From NCBI GenBank assembly GCA_029204225.1, contig CM055109.1:19359783-19423782 (forward strand): a DNA stretch of 64,000 nucleotides. Direction: 5' to 3'. Positions 13,994 through 27,495 of this stretch are shown piece after piece. The stretch's first letter is position 1; each line of letters begins with the position of its first letter. The notes under the pieces are model-generated. The model saw only the letters and a program-made list of their open reading frames with translations, made no database searches and was not told where the DNA came from. The position numbers and the translations under genes are program-made. This DNA is from Diphasiastrum complanatum. Lineage: Eukaryota > Streptophyta > Lycopodiopsida > Lycopodiales > Lycopodiaceae.

Positions 13994-14679
13994 ATGGCTT
14001 CCATTCACAACATCTAATCAAAGATATGCATGATACTTGAAGCAGATGGATCAAACTTTGTTGCTTGGAAAGTGAAGACATCGCTAATCTTGAGAGGAAA
14101 AGTGTTATGGTCGTTGGGTGGATGGCACCGAAGAGATGCCCAACCAGCACAGACAAAGATCTTCAGGAGTAGAAAGAGAAGAACGACAAAGCAGTAGCCG
14201 TCATCTCCTCTTCCATTGAAGACAACATTACCCTTGACCTCACATCAATCTCTAATGCTAGAGAGATGTGGGATACACTCATCAACAGATTTCAGACCAA
14301 GTCTCAAAATTAGATAATGCATCTAGAAGATCAACTTACCTATCTAAGATGGGATGGCAAAGATCTCACCAGCTTCATTAGGAAGATGAAGAACCTCTTC
14401 CTATCGCCACACAACACTGGGACAGAACATGCAGTCTCACAAGAGAAGCAGCTCAGTTACTTGCTACACTCCTTGCCACAATCGTTTCAAACAACCCGGA
14501 CATTGCTGGCTAAAGATCCTACTATGACCTTCGACAAGGCAGTCATTGACATCAAAAAAAAAGTTGAACACTACAACGACATGAATGAGTCTGATGAAGC
14601 TCTGTACAACAACAAAGACCAGTCGAAGAAGAAGGCTCAACCTAAGAGGGAGTCGACAAAGAGAACATATCAAAACTAG
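13994..14679 (+). pseudogene. C2 copia gag (5' part of element), broken
   Basis: ATG at 13994 opens a gag closely like that of C2b. Frames break several times before 14317, after which an open stretch reads LTYLRWDGKDLTSFIRKMKN, LLAKDPTMTFDKAVIDI and a Lys-rich tail to a TAG at about 14679. Everything 3' of gag (zinc knuckle, protease, pol, 3' LTR) is missing; an inverted copia fragment begins about 10-20 bases later. Confidence 0.85.
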
Positions 14680-14689
14680 CAGAAATAGG

Positions 14690-16180
14690 GGACCCAAAAA
14701 AGCAATTTTAGGAATATTTGTACCTAACCTCATGGATTTGGCTCTTTCACACAAGGTTCTATTCTTCCTCTTGGCCACTTCATATTGTTGTGGTGTCCAT
14801 GGGCATGTGTACTCCCTCTTGATCCCATTTGCATGACAAAATGCTTTAGAAATGTACTCACCATCATTGTCACTCCTCAAGCAATTGATCTTTGTAGAAA
14901 ATTGGACCTCCCTTGCAATCTTGAACTTGAAAAAGACATCAAACACCTCATCTTTGATCTTTAGTAGATACACCCAACAAAATCTACTAAAATCATCAAT
15001 AAAAGTCACATACATCTTAGCACCTCCATTGCTAATTGTAGTAAGACCATGAATATCTAAATGCACAAGTTGAAAAGGCTTACTTGATCTTGATATAGAT
15101 CTCTTGTAAAGTAACCTATGTGACTTTGATAAAGCACATTGTTCAAAAACATGATTCATGCTCGTTAGAGATTTGGGAAGACCAAAAACAACTTGCCTCT
15201 TTGCCATCACCTCCAATGACTTGTAGATGAGATGCCACAATCTCTTGTGCTATATGTCTTGCATTGAAAATTGCTCCTTTGCCATACATCCAACTTGGTT
15301 AGCAACAACACAAGCATCAAGTTTGAACAATTTACCTTGCCTCTTCCCTTTTGCAATCGATTCATCCTCTTTCTTGATCAAACAAGAATCACCAACAAAC
15401 TCCACTTTGAATTCCTTGTCAAGAATTTGACTCTCCTCACACTAAGAAGATACTTAGTGATAGATGAAATGAACAAAACATCCTTCAAATCACATTCCTA
15501 TTAGTAGAGAGAGAATAGGAATTGTGCCAATCCCTTTGATTGCACACTCACCATCATTGGCCGTGTAAATCACTTTCAAATGCCATCAATGATGAATATT
15601 ACTCCTCATGAAATGTCATATGTGATGTAGCTCTACTATCAATCCACCAAGGATCAATATCTCCATGATTAGCCAACAAGCAAGATGACATAACAAAAGC
15701 ATCATTTGAGAGTTGTTCATCCCCCCCTTTTCATCAAGAGTTAGATTGGTTTGCTTCTCACCTTGATCTCTCTTCTTCTTGAGCAATCACTAGCAAAATG
15801 TCCTTTGACTCTACAATAGAAACATTTTAGCTTGGATCTATCTTTCTTCTTGCCAACAAAAGTAGAAGGCTCACCTTGATCTTGCCCTTTTGACCATTTG
15901 CCTTTGCCTTCGCCCTTGAAATTGCCTTTTGAGAACATAGCTTCCTCCTCTCCAACTTGAGATGTAGAAGATGATCCTCCTCTTGCTTGGAGTCTAACTC
16001 TTCAGCCACCAAGACCTCTTGCAAGTCCTCCATACTTGGCAATGTCTTTTGAATAGCAAAACTTTGCACCAAATTAGCATGATAATCTAACAAGCCATTA
16101 AGAACAACTTGAAAAAGCTCCACATCCTTACTGCTTTCACTAATACATGCTAGTTCATCAATCAAACCTTAAACTCTCAA
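14690..16180 (-). pseudogene. copia element C3, gag to integrase, minus strand
   Basis: From 16165 down to 14690 the minus strand codes for gag (NLVQSFAIQKTLPSMEDLQE), a CCHC knuckle CFYCRVKGHFASDC (about 15800), and from 15240 the pre-integrase and integrase core. HLDIHGL gives the first Asp and LRSDNDGEY the second. The third acidic position, usually in NGVAERKNRT, reads YEVAKRKNRT here, so the catalytic Glu appears replaced by Lys. Frames shift between gag and integrase. The fragment ends against the C2 gag in opposite orientation. Confidence 0.85.
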
Positions 16181-16189
16181 AACAAAAGC

Positions 16190-17109
16190 ATGAGCACTTT
16201 CATCCTCGTTGAGACTTATGGCACCTTGCATCGACGCTTTGAGGGTTTTCTTTGCATGTGTTCTCATCAGGCGGCAGAGCGTCAAGGTATTACTAGTTCT
16301 ATTCTCGTGGCTTCTTTCAAACAACGTGTTTCCATTGCCTTGCAACGTGCTCAGGCCCTATCTATTCTGCAACAGGCGACGGTGGCTGGGTCTGCTACAT
16401 CTCATCTCCCTTCATTAGCCGACTCACCACCTCTTCACTTTTCTAATCTGTTGCAGTCAGTTGGCAGACTCCCACGGACATCATCATAGTTTATGCACTT
16501 TTATTTTTAATGCCAGGATTTGGATTAATCTTAACTTTACTGCAAGCTTCGCTCTTGTTTGAGCCTACTTTTGTTTAAACTTCCCCTTTGGAGTGTATAT
16601 ATCTTTTTCATCAATGTACCTACTACTTTTTCTTTTGAGGATTTGTACACGTTATATTTGTGCAAACTAGACCTATGACCTAAGTCGATCTTCATGGAGT
16701 TAAGCTAATAGAACAAGATTCAATGCGTCATAGAAGCCACAACAAAAGGAAGACTCGAAAGCATGGAACGATTTACTAAGTAAATTTTCAAGCAACTTCC
16801 TCCTATAATTTTGCTTCCAACAATATAATAATATTGAAGTGTACCTCGTGTTGGAGAAAAAGTCGGTGTGTCGCAGAAACCCACCAAGTCATGAATGCCG
16901 CAAAATCCCAATCAGATTGCTTCTTTGTATCTGTGGTGTTTGAATACTTCAAAAAACCGACATTTGGCAGGGCAGCGAGTGTAAGAAATCAGTCCTAGCC
17001 AAGTAGAAGGATCTGTGGGCCTCATACTTTGTAGGCCACAATCAGGTTCAATTTCATGCTTAGACAGGTCTCCGAGATTACGATAGTCTCTGGCATGCCG
17101 CAAGTTCTT
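16190..17109. other. unassigned; possible LINE C-terminal fragment at its start
   Basis: An open frame at 16190-16489 (+) includes QRVSIALQRAQALSILQQAT, which has the feel of a LINE or other retroelement C-terminus, but I cannot assign it. Beyond 16500 nothing is recognised. Confidence 0.25.
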
Positions 17110-18005
17110 GATTTTTAGATAATGGACAATGATGAGAGGCCTTATCGTGGCGATAGATTATATAACCAAATGGGTTGAAGCATGAGCAGTTCGTGTAGCC
17201 GATGCAAAATCTACTGCAAAATTTTTATATGAAAATATTGTTTGATTTGGGTGTCCTGTGAAGATCGTTAGTGATCAGGAAACATATTTTTTCAATGAAA
17301 CGATAAAGTGTCTGTTGGAGGACTTTTTCTGTTACTCATCGGTTTAGTACTCCATATTATCCGAGGGATATGAACAAGCAGAATCTTCAATAAGATTCTT
17401 TGCAGTATTATGACAAAGACAGTGGAAGCAAGTCGATTTGACTGGGAACATAAACTTCATGCAACATTATGGGCATTCAAAATAGTTTATAAAGTTAGTA
17501 CGAATCAAACACCATTTCAACTTGTCTATGGTCAAGATGCAGTTATGCTAATCAAATTTTTAATATCATCTTTACGCATAGCAGCACCAGAACGGTTGGA
17601 TGATTCTTAATCCTTACAACTGCGTCATGAGGCTTTGCATAAATGTTGTGAAACCAAATTGATGGCAGTAGCAAATAAAGCTTGTCGCATGATCGTTGTT
17701 TACATAAGAAAGATTTGAAGAAAGGAGATCTAGCTTTGATGTACAAGACAAAATTGATCAAGGAAAAATTGAAATTCACAAGTGAAGGACCATACAGAGT
17801 TAAAGAGATATCATCGTACGGAGCATTGGTCTTTGAACACCTGGATGGTAAAAGATTTGATACCCTTGTAATGGCAGCTGATTACGCAAGTTTTGGCAGC
17901 CAGATCGAGGATCTATACAATTTTGACTTTATTTGTTATTTTTTATTAATTGTCGACCCTTTTTTTTTGGAAAAGACATTGAAAAAAAAAAAGAAAAAAA
18001 GATAA
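17110..18005 (+). pseudogene. gypsy integrase C-terminal fragment (G0)
   Basis: Decayed integrase similar to that of G1. DYITKWVEA and VRVADAKSTAKFLYENI lie at 17140-17240, IVSDQE (second Asp) at about 17265, EQAESS (catalytic Glu) near 17375. LHATLWAFKIVYK and TPFQLVYGQDAVML follow, then the C-terminal KKGDLALMYKTK and EGPYRVKEI blocks (17715-17810). At least three frameshifts and stops. Neither LTR is visible. Confidence 0.85.
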
Positions 18006-18287
18006 AGAAGAATGATGAGCAAAAGTCAAGAAAGTCATCAGATTAAGAAAAAGAGAAAGGAAGTGGAGATTGGCCAATAAGATTTGAGGCCAAGGCCCTA
18101 AAATTCACTATATATAGTGGTGCTTTGTAAGTTATTTACATGTTCATCTCAATAATAGCAGGTTGAACCTCTTACGGATTGAGATCGGATGTCCTTGCTC
18201 CTTTTCTTCCGTTCTTTATCTCTCATATTTTATTCGGGTTTTGCTATTTGTTGGATTTGCTAATTGTTGGGATTGATCTTTGTTATA

Positions 18288-20229
<1,942 letters not shown>

Positions 20230-20338
20230 TTAGGGCTTAGTTAGGGCACAAGAGGGAGCGGCATTGCCCAGGCAAGCTTAGGAGAAGGGTGTCGAGCGTC
20301 GAGCTTAGGAGGAGGGTGTCGGCTTCGCTACTGCAGAG
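20230..20338 (+). promoter_or_regulatory. RPL18 promoter-proximal/5' UTR region
   Basis: GC content rises here. Two TTAGGG boxes (20230-20246) resemble the telo-box class found near plant ribosomal protein gene starts. The likely 5' UTR holds an imperfect tandem repeat (gcttaggagaagggtgtcg / gcttaggaggagggtgtcg, about 20274-20322). No TATA box is evident, as is common for this gene class. Confidence 0.4.
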
Positions 20339-21941
20339 ATGGTGAGATGATGGCATTTTCGATGATGTATTGTTCGATAATTCAATTCAGTGGCTTTGCT
20401 TTCATGTGTTGAAGCGCTCAATCTGGTGATTTGTGTGGTGGTGTGACGTGTTAGGGTATCGATTTGAAGGCCGGCGGCCGTAATAAGAAGACAAAGCGAA
20501 CCGCACCTAAGAGTGAGAATGTTTATTTAAAGCTTCTTGTCAAGGTATTTTTTAGATCCATCTTCCAAAAGCTGTTTTATGAGCTGTGGTTTGGGATTGT
20601 GGCGCTTTTTGGAAGCGGCCATTGTTGTTTTTGGATGCTTTTATGTTTTTTTGGTGATATGATTCTATCATCTTGAAACACAAAAGCATCCAAATACAAA
20701 GATTTCAATAATCCAGAAATAATAATGTATTGTTCTACTTTTGTTGTATTGAAACTATCAAAATATTATGTCTAGATTTATGATTTCATTTGAAAGATGA
20801 TATATAACCTTTTCAAAGTATTCCTGAATAGAAGCTGAGGTACGTGCTGTTGTGTTGGCTAATGTTTCTGATTCATACCGAATGATGCAGCTCTATCGTT
20901 TCCTGGTGAGAAGAACCAACAGTCCCTTCAACGCTGTCATTTTGAAGCGGCTGTTTATGAGCAAGACAAACAGGCCTCCCTTGTCTTTGTCTCGCTTGAC
21001 TAGATATATGGACGGAAAGGTTAGAATATACTCCTAACTGGACAAATCTATAGCTTATACTTTTTGTGGCATCATATTTTTGTGTATGTCCCATGGCATA
21101 CAGCTCAGGCCTGCGTTGTTTTTGTCTAGCCTGACTAGATGTATGGATGGAAGGTCAGAATTTACTACAACGGGCAAAACCCTAGCTTATATTTTTGCGG
21201 AACCATATTGTTGTGTTTGAATCATTTCGGGTCCCATAGGCCACTCACTTCTAAGGTTTTCATCATGGGAATGGATGGTTCTTTCAGGAAGATAAGATTG
21301 CTGTTGTAGTTGGAACAGTCACCGACGATGTGAGGCAGTACGAGCTACCAGGATTGAAAGTCACTGCTCTTAGATTTACAGAAACAGCTCGTGCACGGAT
21401 TTTGAAGGCAGGAGGGGAAGTGCTTACCTTTGACCAGCTTGCTCTTCGGTCTCCGATTGGATCTAACACTGTAAGTCCTGTCTAGTTTCTCATGTTGACA
21501 ACAAAACAATGCATTATATTTTTGTTTTTAGATATTAAGATTCTCCATTGAGCATGATATATGTTCTTTGAGAAGCTGCTTATGATCTTTTCTCACGTGG
21601 CTAAGCCGTTTTTAAATTTTAAATTATTCTTGTAGGTCTTGTGTAGCAGGATTACTAGCTTGATCACTAACCAAGAGGATTACAGTTGGGAAGAAATCCA
21701 GCCTTTACGTAAATTTTGTTTTGAATCCATTAAGAATCCGTGAGTACCATGTCAAATTTCTAAAATTCTGTTGATCATGCAGGTTTTGTTACGTGGTCCA
21801 AAGAAGGCTAGAGAGGCTGTGAAGCACTTTGGTCGTGCACCAGGGGTGCCACACAGTCACACAAAGCCTTATGTGCGTTCTAAAGGTCGTAAGTTTGAAA
21901 AGGCTAGGGGAAGACGTAATAGCCGAGGTTTTAAAGTGTAG
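20339..21941 (+). CDS. RPL18: 60S ribosomal protein L18 (eL18)
   Basis: Five exons: 20339-20341 (the ATG alone), 20455-20544, 20891-21019, 21288-21470 and 21783-21941. All introns are GT-AG and in phase 0. They join to 187 residues, the usual plant eL18 length. The protein starts [21 protein letters not shown], has [40 protein letters not shown] and ends with the family tail [20 protein letters not shown]...RNSRGFKV. eL18 is a structural protein of the large ribosomal subunit, assembled in the nucleolus. A one-codon first exon is seen in plant ribosomal protein genes. No stop or frameshift is present, so it looks functional. Intron 3 contains a partial duplicate of exon 3. Confidence 0.97.
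20971..21216 (+). repeat. partial duplication of RPL18 exon 3 and the start of intron 3
   Basis: The segment 20971-21085 (last 49 bases of exon 3 plus intron start) is repeated, diverged, at 21106-21216. Matching blocks are CAGGCCTCCCTTGTCTTTG / CAGGCCTGCGTTGTTTTTG, TGACTAGATATATGGA / TGACTAGATGTATGGA and CTAGCTTATA. The copy has lost a base before its donor (GGAAAGGTTAG becomes GGAAGGTCAG) and has a TAG in the matching frame, so it is a dead exon copy inside the intron. Confidence 0.8.
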
Positions 21942-23479
21942 TTTATTCTCTTCAATGGTGAAATGACATGCCATTTGACCCAGACTTTCATAGCTTTTTG
22001 TAGCAAAAACTGGGGGATTTCAAGAAATTAAGGGATCTGCTCGGCTTTTTGAAAGGTTTTTGACCTTTTTAGCAAATATATTCAGGTGCTTCATTCTTGT
22101 TTAGGTGTTTTACTTTTCCGTTTTTTGTGACCCAATCGAAAAAGGAAACAAAATGTATGCTTATTTCTTTGACAAGCTATGACGTATTTGATTGTAGTCT
22201 TTCCCAATCATATGTTTGCTAGTAGAAATTATGGTTGCAATTGCGTACTTGGACATATGAAGATGTGGGCATTAATGGGTTACTTAATATGGCCACAACA
22301 ATGTCCAACCATGAAAATATCCACATTATAGAATTGGAATATTTGGAAGATTGTGGATGTTTTGCAAAGGAAAGTTGAGTGAATTGATAACGATGAGATT
22401 TGAACATGGAGACAGCAATGCATCAAGTCGTATGAGAGATGTGTTGATGTGGACACACAAAAGTCGAGTTCATTGATGAAAATCAAATTTGAACATGGAG
22501 AAGACAATACATGAAATCATATGGAAGATGTGTTGATGTGGATACACAAAGGAAATGTACTCCTTTACGAACAAGGTTTACTCAAAGTATGGAGTGTTGT
22601 TGTTTAGTAGTATCTATGAATTTGTTGCTAGTTTGTAGAATATTGCATGAATAGGAGTTGAGCGCTTGATTAATGAACACATCGTAGACATTCTTCTCTA
22701 AACCCATCACTCTAATGGCACTATTGATAGTAGGTAGAGTGTGAAGATCTTTTGTATACCCCTTGAACAAAGTTGCTAATAGGACAATTGCACCCTTGTA
22801 GTGCATCGTGACTACATGTGTTGTATTGATCCAATGCCTGCATTGCCCTATTCAATACTTTGTACTAGTCATGTTGACCTTTCTACTATGTTTCTTGTTC
22901 TATCCTTGGTAAGCACTATCTTCAAGAACAAAAGCTAAAACTCCCTTCCCCATAAGATGTGTAGGCCATTTGACACAAAATCGATAAAGATTCCTTCCAA
23001 CTTTTAAACTCTTTCCCAAAGTTGAGCTCTCAACTTGTTTGTCCTTCTATATAAACAAAACTCATTTTAGGAAGTATTATCACAGACTCTATTTTCATGT
23101 GGAAGCTTTGAGTTTGTATGAGTTTAGTAAGAGTCTTATCTATTGGACACTATACTTTTTTTTAGTTGACTTTCGAGAAGTTTAGATGGACATGGCATGC
23201 GTATGGTATATGACTAACTTGTAAGCAACCTCGTAACCCTCTAAAATTGTGTAGGAACATTATACCCTTCAGTGTTTTTGAATAAATCAAACATCCCAAG
23301 AATATTTTGTGTGACCTCAAATTCAAATTTTGGCATGTGGATGCGCATCTTTAAATTGATTATCTTAATGCTTTCTCTAGCATGCTATTCATATAGTTCA
23401 TTTCTTCAAAAAAGTTCTTGCTACTTGCACTTTATGGTTGCTCATATAACACCATAAATGAGCTGTATTCCATAGAGGA
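21942..23479. other. RPL18 3' flank, then unassigned DNA
   Basis: The first few hundred bases should hold the RPL18 3' UTR and poly(A) site. The rest has only short frames. A two-copy tandem repeat lies at 22371-22550. Confidence 0.4.
22371..22550. repeat. two-copy tandem repeat, 89-91 bp unit
   Basis: Copies at 22371-22459 and 22460-22550 share aaag(t/c)(t/c)gag, atttgaacatggaga and gatgtgttgatgtgga(c/t)acacaa, with several substitutions between them. Confidence 0.8.
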
Positions 23480-24060
23480 ATGCTTGGCACTATATTAAGT
23501 AAACACCAAAATTTAGAGTCTTCCCAATGAGTTTACTTCCAAATGACAAGCCACATAGTCCTCCAAAGAAATCAAACATGTTATTTATGTTGTTAACAAT
23601 ATCAGCTAGCAGCTTAGCAGCCCATACCTTTCAAAAATACCCTCCACAACTAATGTTTGGTTGTTGAAATTTCACATTTTTCTTGGTTAAAATAAAATGA
23701 GCCATCTTGGTAAATTGGTATGCCATCATCGACACAAAGTCATGCTCTTTTTGTCTTGAGCAAATAAAAAACAATCCATGTATAATTTGGAAGATAGTTG
23801 ATGCTTCGTGATCCCACAAGCTGATGATACTTGGAAGAAGCAATGGCAAGATGGGATCTCTATTGAATGCAAAATGGTGCTACTTTTGGCCTTCCATCCA
23901 TATTTACCTTGGCATTCTTTGGCATGTGATGACATTTTGTTGAGAGAAATTATCTTTTCAAAAGCACGCATGTCTTTTGAATTCTTGGATGTTCAACATT
24001 CGAGCCACAATGACAATCATAAAGAATATGTTGAGTAGTGTCATCATTTTGTTGGGGCAT
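23480..24060 (-). pseudogene. gypsy integrase relic
   Basis: The minus strand near 24040-23960 reads HILYDCHCGSNVEHPRIQKT followed by LLKR, the usual zinc-binding start of gypsy integrases. At 23700-23640 it reads YQFTKMAHFILTKKN, matching the core motif DRFTKMAHFI. Many stops and shifts. An LTR was not identified. Confidence 0.55.
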
Positions 24061-24300
24061 ACTCTACTTTTGCAGAACATATAATGATCTTCAACGGTGT
24101 ACAATTTTCACATTTGTTTTCAATTTCTTTGGGGTTTTTTTACAAAAGTTTGTATCCTCAACACCCGTTTAGGCATACTTTTGAATCTCTTTTTCAACCC
24201 TATTTTCAATTTTAGATCGTGGCAACATATGTTGTTGCCTCCACGCATCTACATATTCAAGCCCATGTCCTCGAGGCTATCTTGTTGGTGCTGTCAATGG

Positions 24301-24302
<2 letters not shown>

Positions 24303-24374
<72 letters not shown>
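24303..24374. repeat. (TC)n(AC)n microsatellite
   Basis: TC units to 24332, then AC units to 24374. Confidence 0.97.
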
Positions 24375-24376
<2 letters not shown>

Positions 24377-24494
24377 TGTGATTATCTCTTTCAACCCTAT
24401 TTTCAATTTTAGATCATGGCAGCATATGATGCTGCCTCCACACATTTACATATTCAAGCCCACGTCCTCCAATCTTGTTGGTGTTGTCAATGGA

Positions 24495-24497
<3 letters not shown>

Positions 24498-24544
<47 letters not shown>

Positions 24545-24552
24545 TCTCTCTC
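24498..24552. repeat. (TC)n microsatellite
   Basis: TC tract interrupted once by CC near 24541. Confidence 0.97.
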
Positions 24553-24553
24553 C

Positions 24554-25700
24554 TGACATTGTCTGCATTTTTTGAGTCGTCGCCCTAAAATTCCCACCAT
24601 GAACATGTTTCATATTAACAAATTCTCTCTTGAAAAACCTGTTTTCATTCCAAGCATCTCTCACTATTGGAAATAGAAGTTTCCAAGAGCATGAAGGCAT
24701 GCAATTGACACCCAGTCAAAACCATAATTAGCAATACTTCACTTACGGTCAAGATAAGTTAATGGTCAATATAAGTCAAAGCCATAGTTAGCAATACTTA
24801 TGGTCAAGATAAGTCAAAACCCGAATTTCGAACGGACGAATCAAAACATAGGAATCGTGTTTTGTCTATCACAGCATACATTCTCTCTTTCTTGCAATGA
24901 TTAGTTGATCAGATTCGAGAGAGTAACATTGAAGTATAGATTCTGCAAAGAGTTTTGAGTTTTTGAAGCGAGCATCACAAGCAATATTCACGTCAAGAAC
25001 AGGTTCTTTTCATTATTACTTGATCAAATTTCCTCAACATCAATAGTGGCAGCAACAACTAGATCACTTCTAGATCAGTGCCTACCTGAAGCAGAGGGGC
25101 ACATAGTTTGCATGCTGCTCTAGCAGCGATTTCCCAAGCGAAACAGATTCTTGCACAATTGTTGCAGACTCTTAGCAAATTGTTTTGGACAGGCTATTAC
25201 AGTTGTCTGAGCTTTTTCCAAACTAAAGCATAACAAATTACTTCAGGGTTAGCCAATTTTCTAGTACCAGTCTCAATATAGTAGTAGGTGTAAAGGAAAC
25301 CTTGTGTGGGCAAGCGAAGAAGCTTAGAGAGTTGTTGTGGATCATTGCACTTTGTTGGTGCAGTTTGATTGCCAGAATACTGCAGAACAGCTGGTAGAAG
25401 TTGGATCTTTGGAAAACAAACAGGTCAGGTAGCTGGAAGACATACCCATGGATCTGTAGAACAAGTATCATGGGGTAACAACCTTTTTTTGGAGAACAAC
25501 AAACAACCTAAGTGGTTCTTAGTAAGCAAACACATATTCTAGAGGGTTTTTTAAAATCAAATTGATTTTTTGCAAGCAGATTTTCAAGCATATTCAATTT
25601 CCAGTGATTCCAAACCAGCTTTTTACAACAATTTCAAGAGCTCTTTTTGAAGCATCTGAAAGAGTAGCTGCAGTCCTCAATGGATTATGGCACCAAGGAC
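24554..25700. other. unassigned DNA with a short tandem repeat
   Basis: At 24714-24830 the block agtcaaa(a/g)ccata(a/g)ttagcaatact followed by ggtcaagataagt is present twice, about 60 bases apart. No coding feature is evident in the rest. Confidence 0.4.
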
Positions 25701-25708
25701 GTTTTAAG

Positions 25709-26358
25709 CATAGTTGCACTGCGTTTCTGAAACGCGTTTCAGAATCACGTTCAGAAACGCGTTTCGGAAATTTTGAAAAAAATTCCAGAAACGTTTTTTT
25801 TAAATTTTTTTTTTGGGCAATATGGGTATCAGATGAAAGTTCTAATTAAGAGCATAATTACTGTGTAATTTGCCGACTGTTTCGGGTGCAGGATGGTCCA
25901 GTTTAGATGCATTAATCCATGTTGGGTTCTGTCAAGGATAAAAATTCAAAACTAACCTCTAGCATGTCTGTTACGATCACAGATGGTCCCAGTAAGTATG
26001 TTTTCGCTCAGGGAGTGGAAGCCAAGTCATGAAGAGGCCTTTTTGTCGGGGCCGGGGTCTACCGGCAGCCCCCGGACCCTGCCGTTGGGGGGCGTTGCCC
26101 CCCCAACCTCCCACCGGGAGGCTACCGCCCCCCGAACCCCGTGTTTCTTAGGGGGCTACCACCCTCGAACCCCTCGTTTTTCGGGGGGCTACCGCCCCCC
26201 GAACCCCCTGAGCATTTATTGAAAACCAGAGCAAATAACAACCAAATAGCTATTGAAAATAAGATATGTTTGCGCCCCATTTACTGCACTTCTGAGAGGC
26301 AAAATGCTCGTTTGACCATTGATCCCCTAAATTTATTTTCAGCCATAAGCTAGTTTTT

Positions 26359-26389
<31 letters not shown>

Positions 26390-26474
26390 TGCGATTCTGG
26401 GAGGAGAAACGCGTTTCTCAGAAACGCGATTTCTGAAACGTCTCCTCCCAGAAACGCGATTATGTGCAACTATG
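25709..26474 (+). mobile_element. hAT-like non-autonomous transposon, copy A
   Basis: 766 bp with ends CATAGTTGCAC and GTGCAACTATG (11-bp perfect terminal inverted repeats). It is flanked by 8-bp near-identical direct repeats GTTTTAAG (25701-25708) and GTTCTAAG (26475-26482). Subterminal regions hold many AAACG/CGTTT motifs, including the palindrome GAAACGCGTTTC at 25729, 25754 and 26406. The interior has an extremely GC-rich core (about 26047-26213) with G and C runs. No transposase. It aligns with copy B (54736-55550) in reverse orientation, e.g. the shared gggtatcagatgaaag and catccatgttgggtt-type blocks. 8-bp duplications and AAACG subterminal motifs are hAT traits. Confidence 0.8.
26361..26389. 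repeat. (AT)n microsatellite inside copy A
   Basis: About 14 AT units near the right end of the element. Confidence 0.95.
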
Positions 26475-26757
26475 GTTCTAAGTATGCATCAAAGTGCAAA
26501 TCAACACAAAAAGAGACCTGCTTGACCATCCCTTCCTTCCTCACCTCCCTCTTTTCGCCCTTGTCGTGAATCAACGATTGCTGCTACATCTCTTCCTTCA
26601 CCTGCACCATATCGTCCCCCACATCTTTGTAGATCAGTTTCTTCCATTAAAAATTTGTAAATGCATCTCCTAAAAAGAATTAATTTATGCTAAGAATGGA
26701 TAGAAACATACCATATCTTTTAAAAGAATTAAAAATGGGCTAAGAGTCTCATTCTTT

Positions 26758-27495
26758 GGGCCTTGGCATTTTGCGAGTAAATTTTTTGCGAGTTTTGCAA
26801 GTTTCTTTCTTGTCATCATTCAACAAAAAAGATAGCACATGGTGTGCCACCCTTTTTATGCTACTACTTCAATGTTTAATATTAAAAATGTGGTTTGGTA
26901 CATAGTTAAAGATCCCACCAAGTAAAAAAAAAAATCAAATTACATTTTTTTTTTGCAACCAACCCAGGCCGCAAATTTATTTATTTATTTATTTTTGTGT
27001 GCAGTCAACCCAGAAATTTTTCTCATTTCATATAGCACTCCGGTGCGTGCTATCTTGGTTGGTTGCAAAAAAAAAACTTTCTCATTTTATATAGCACACC
27101 GGCGTGCTATCTTTAAAGGCTTAATGTTTTTTTTAGTTATTTTACTTAGCATGTTAGCTTACTATGTTGGGAGGTTTAAATAAATATTCTGAAATACTGC
27201 TTTTACTCAAAATTTGGTTCTCAAATGTGTCAAAATAGCTTTTCTATTTTATAATTTACTTGGCTAGCTCACCAGCATGCTAGCCAAATCAGCTCCAAAA
27301 ATAAAAAATTTGCAGGCTAGCACGTCGACATGCTAACTTTTACAACTTCAAGGACTGTTTTTTTTTTAAATAAAAGTGAACCTGTATTTATAGAGTAACA
27401 AAGTATTATGTGATGGACCTCTACCATTTTGTTGGATCATCTCATGGAAGAAACTCGCAAAAAAATTACTCGCAGAATGTCAAAACCCCAAACCC
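26758..27495. mobile_element. Mutator-like non-autonomous transposon (MULE MITE)
   Basis: 738 bp flanked by a perfect 9-bp direct repeat TCATTCTTT (26749-26757 and 27496-27504). Terminal inverted repeats of about 45 bp start GGG and include (T)TG(G/A)CATT(T/C)TGCGAGTAA and TTTTTTGCGAGTTT on both sides. No ORF. A 9-bp target duplication with long inverted repeats starting in G is diagnostic for Mutator-like elements. The inside holds four short hairpins of the type TAGCACnCCGGnG..TGCTA and several T-runs. Confidence 0.85.

Larger units (their letters stand above)
24185..24553. repeat. tandem duplication (about 199 bp) with diverged microsatellite ends
   Basis: Copy 1 (24185-24383) and copy 2 (24384-24553) share atctcttt-caaccctattttcaa, gatc(g/a)tggca(a/g)catatg, acatattcaagccca and tgtcaatggattc. 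Copy 1 ends in (TC)15 then (AC)21; copy 2 ends in (TC)n only. Confidence 0.85.

Noticed and set aside
16190-16489. Assigning this frame to the same LINE as 28360-28900
   Set aside because: No shared motif; only a general retroelement-like composition.
26040-26220. Gly/Pro-rich open frames across the GC core of copy A (and 55026-55315 in copy B)
   Set aside because: Open only because of G/C runs; the two copies do not conserve a reading frame.
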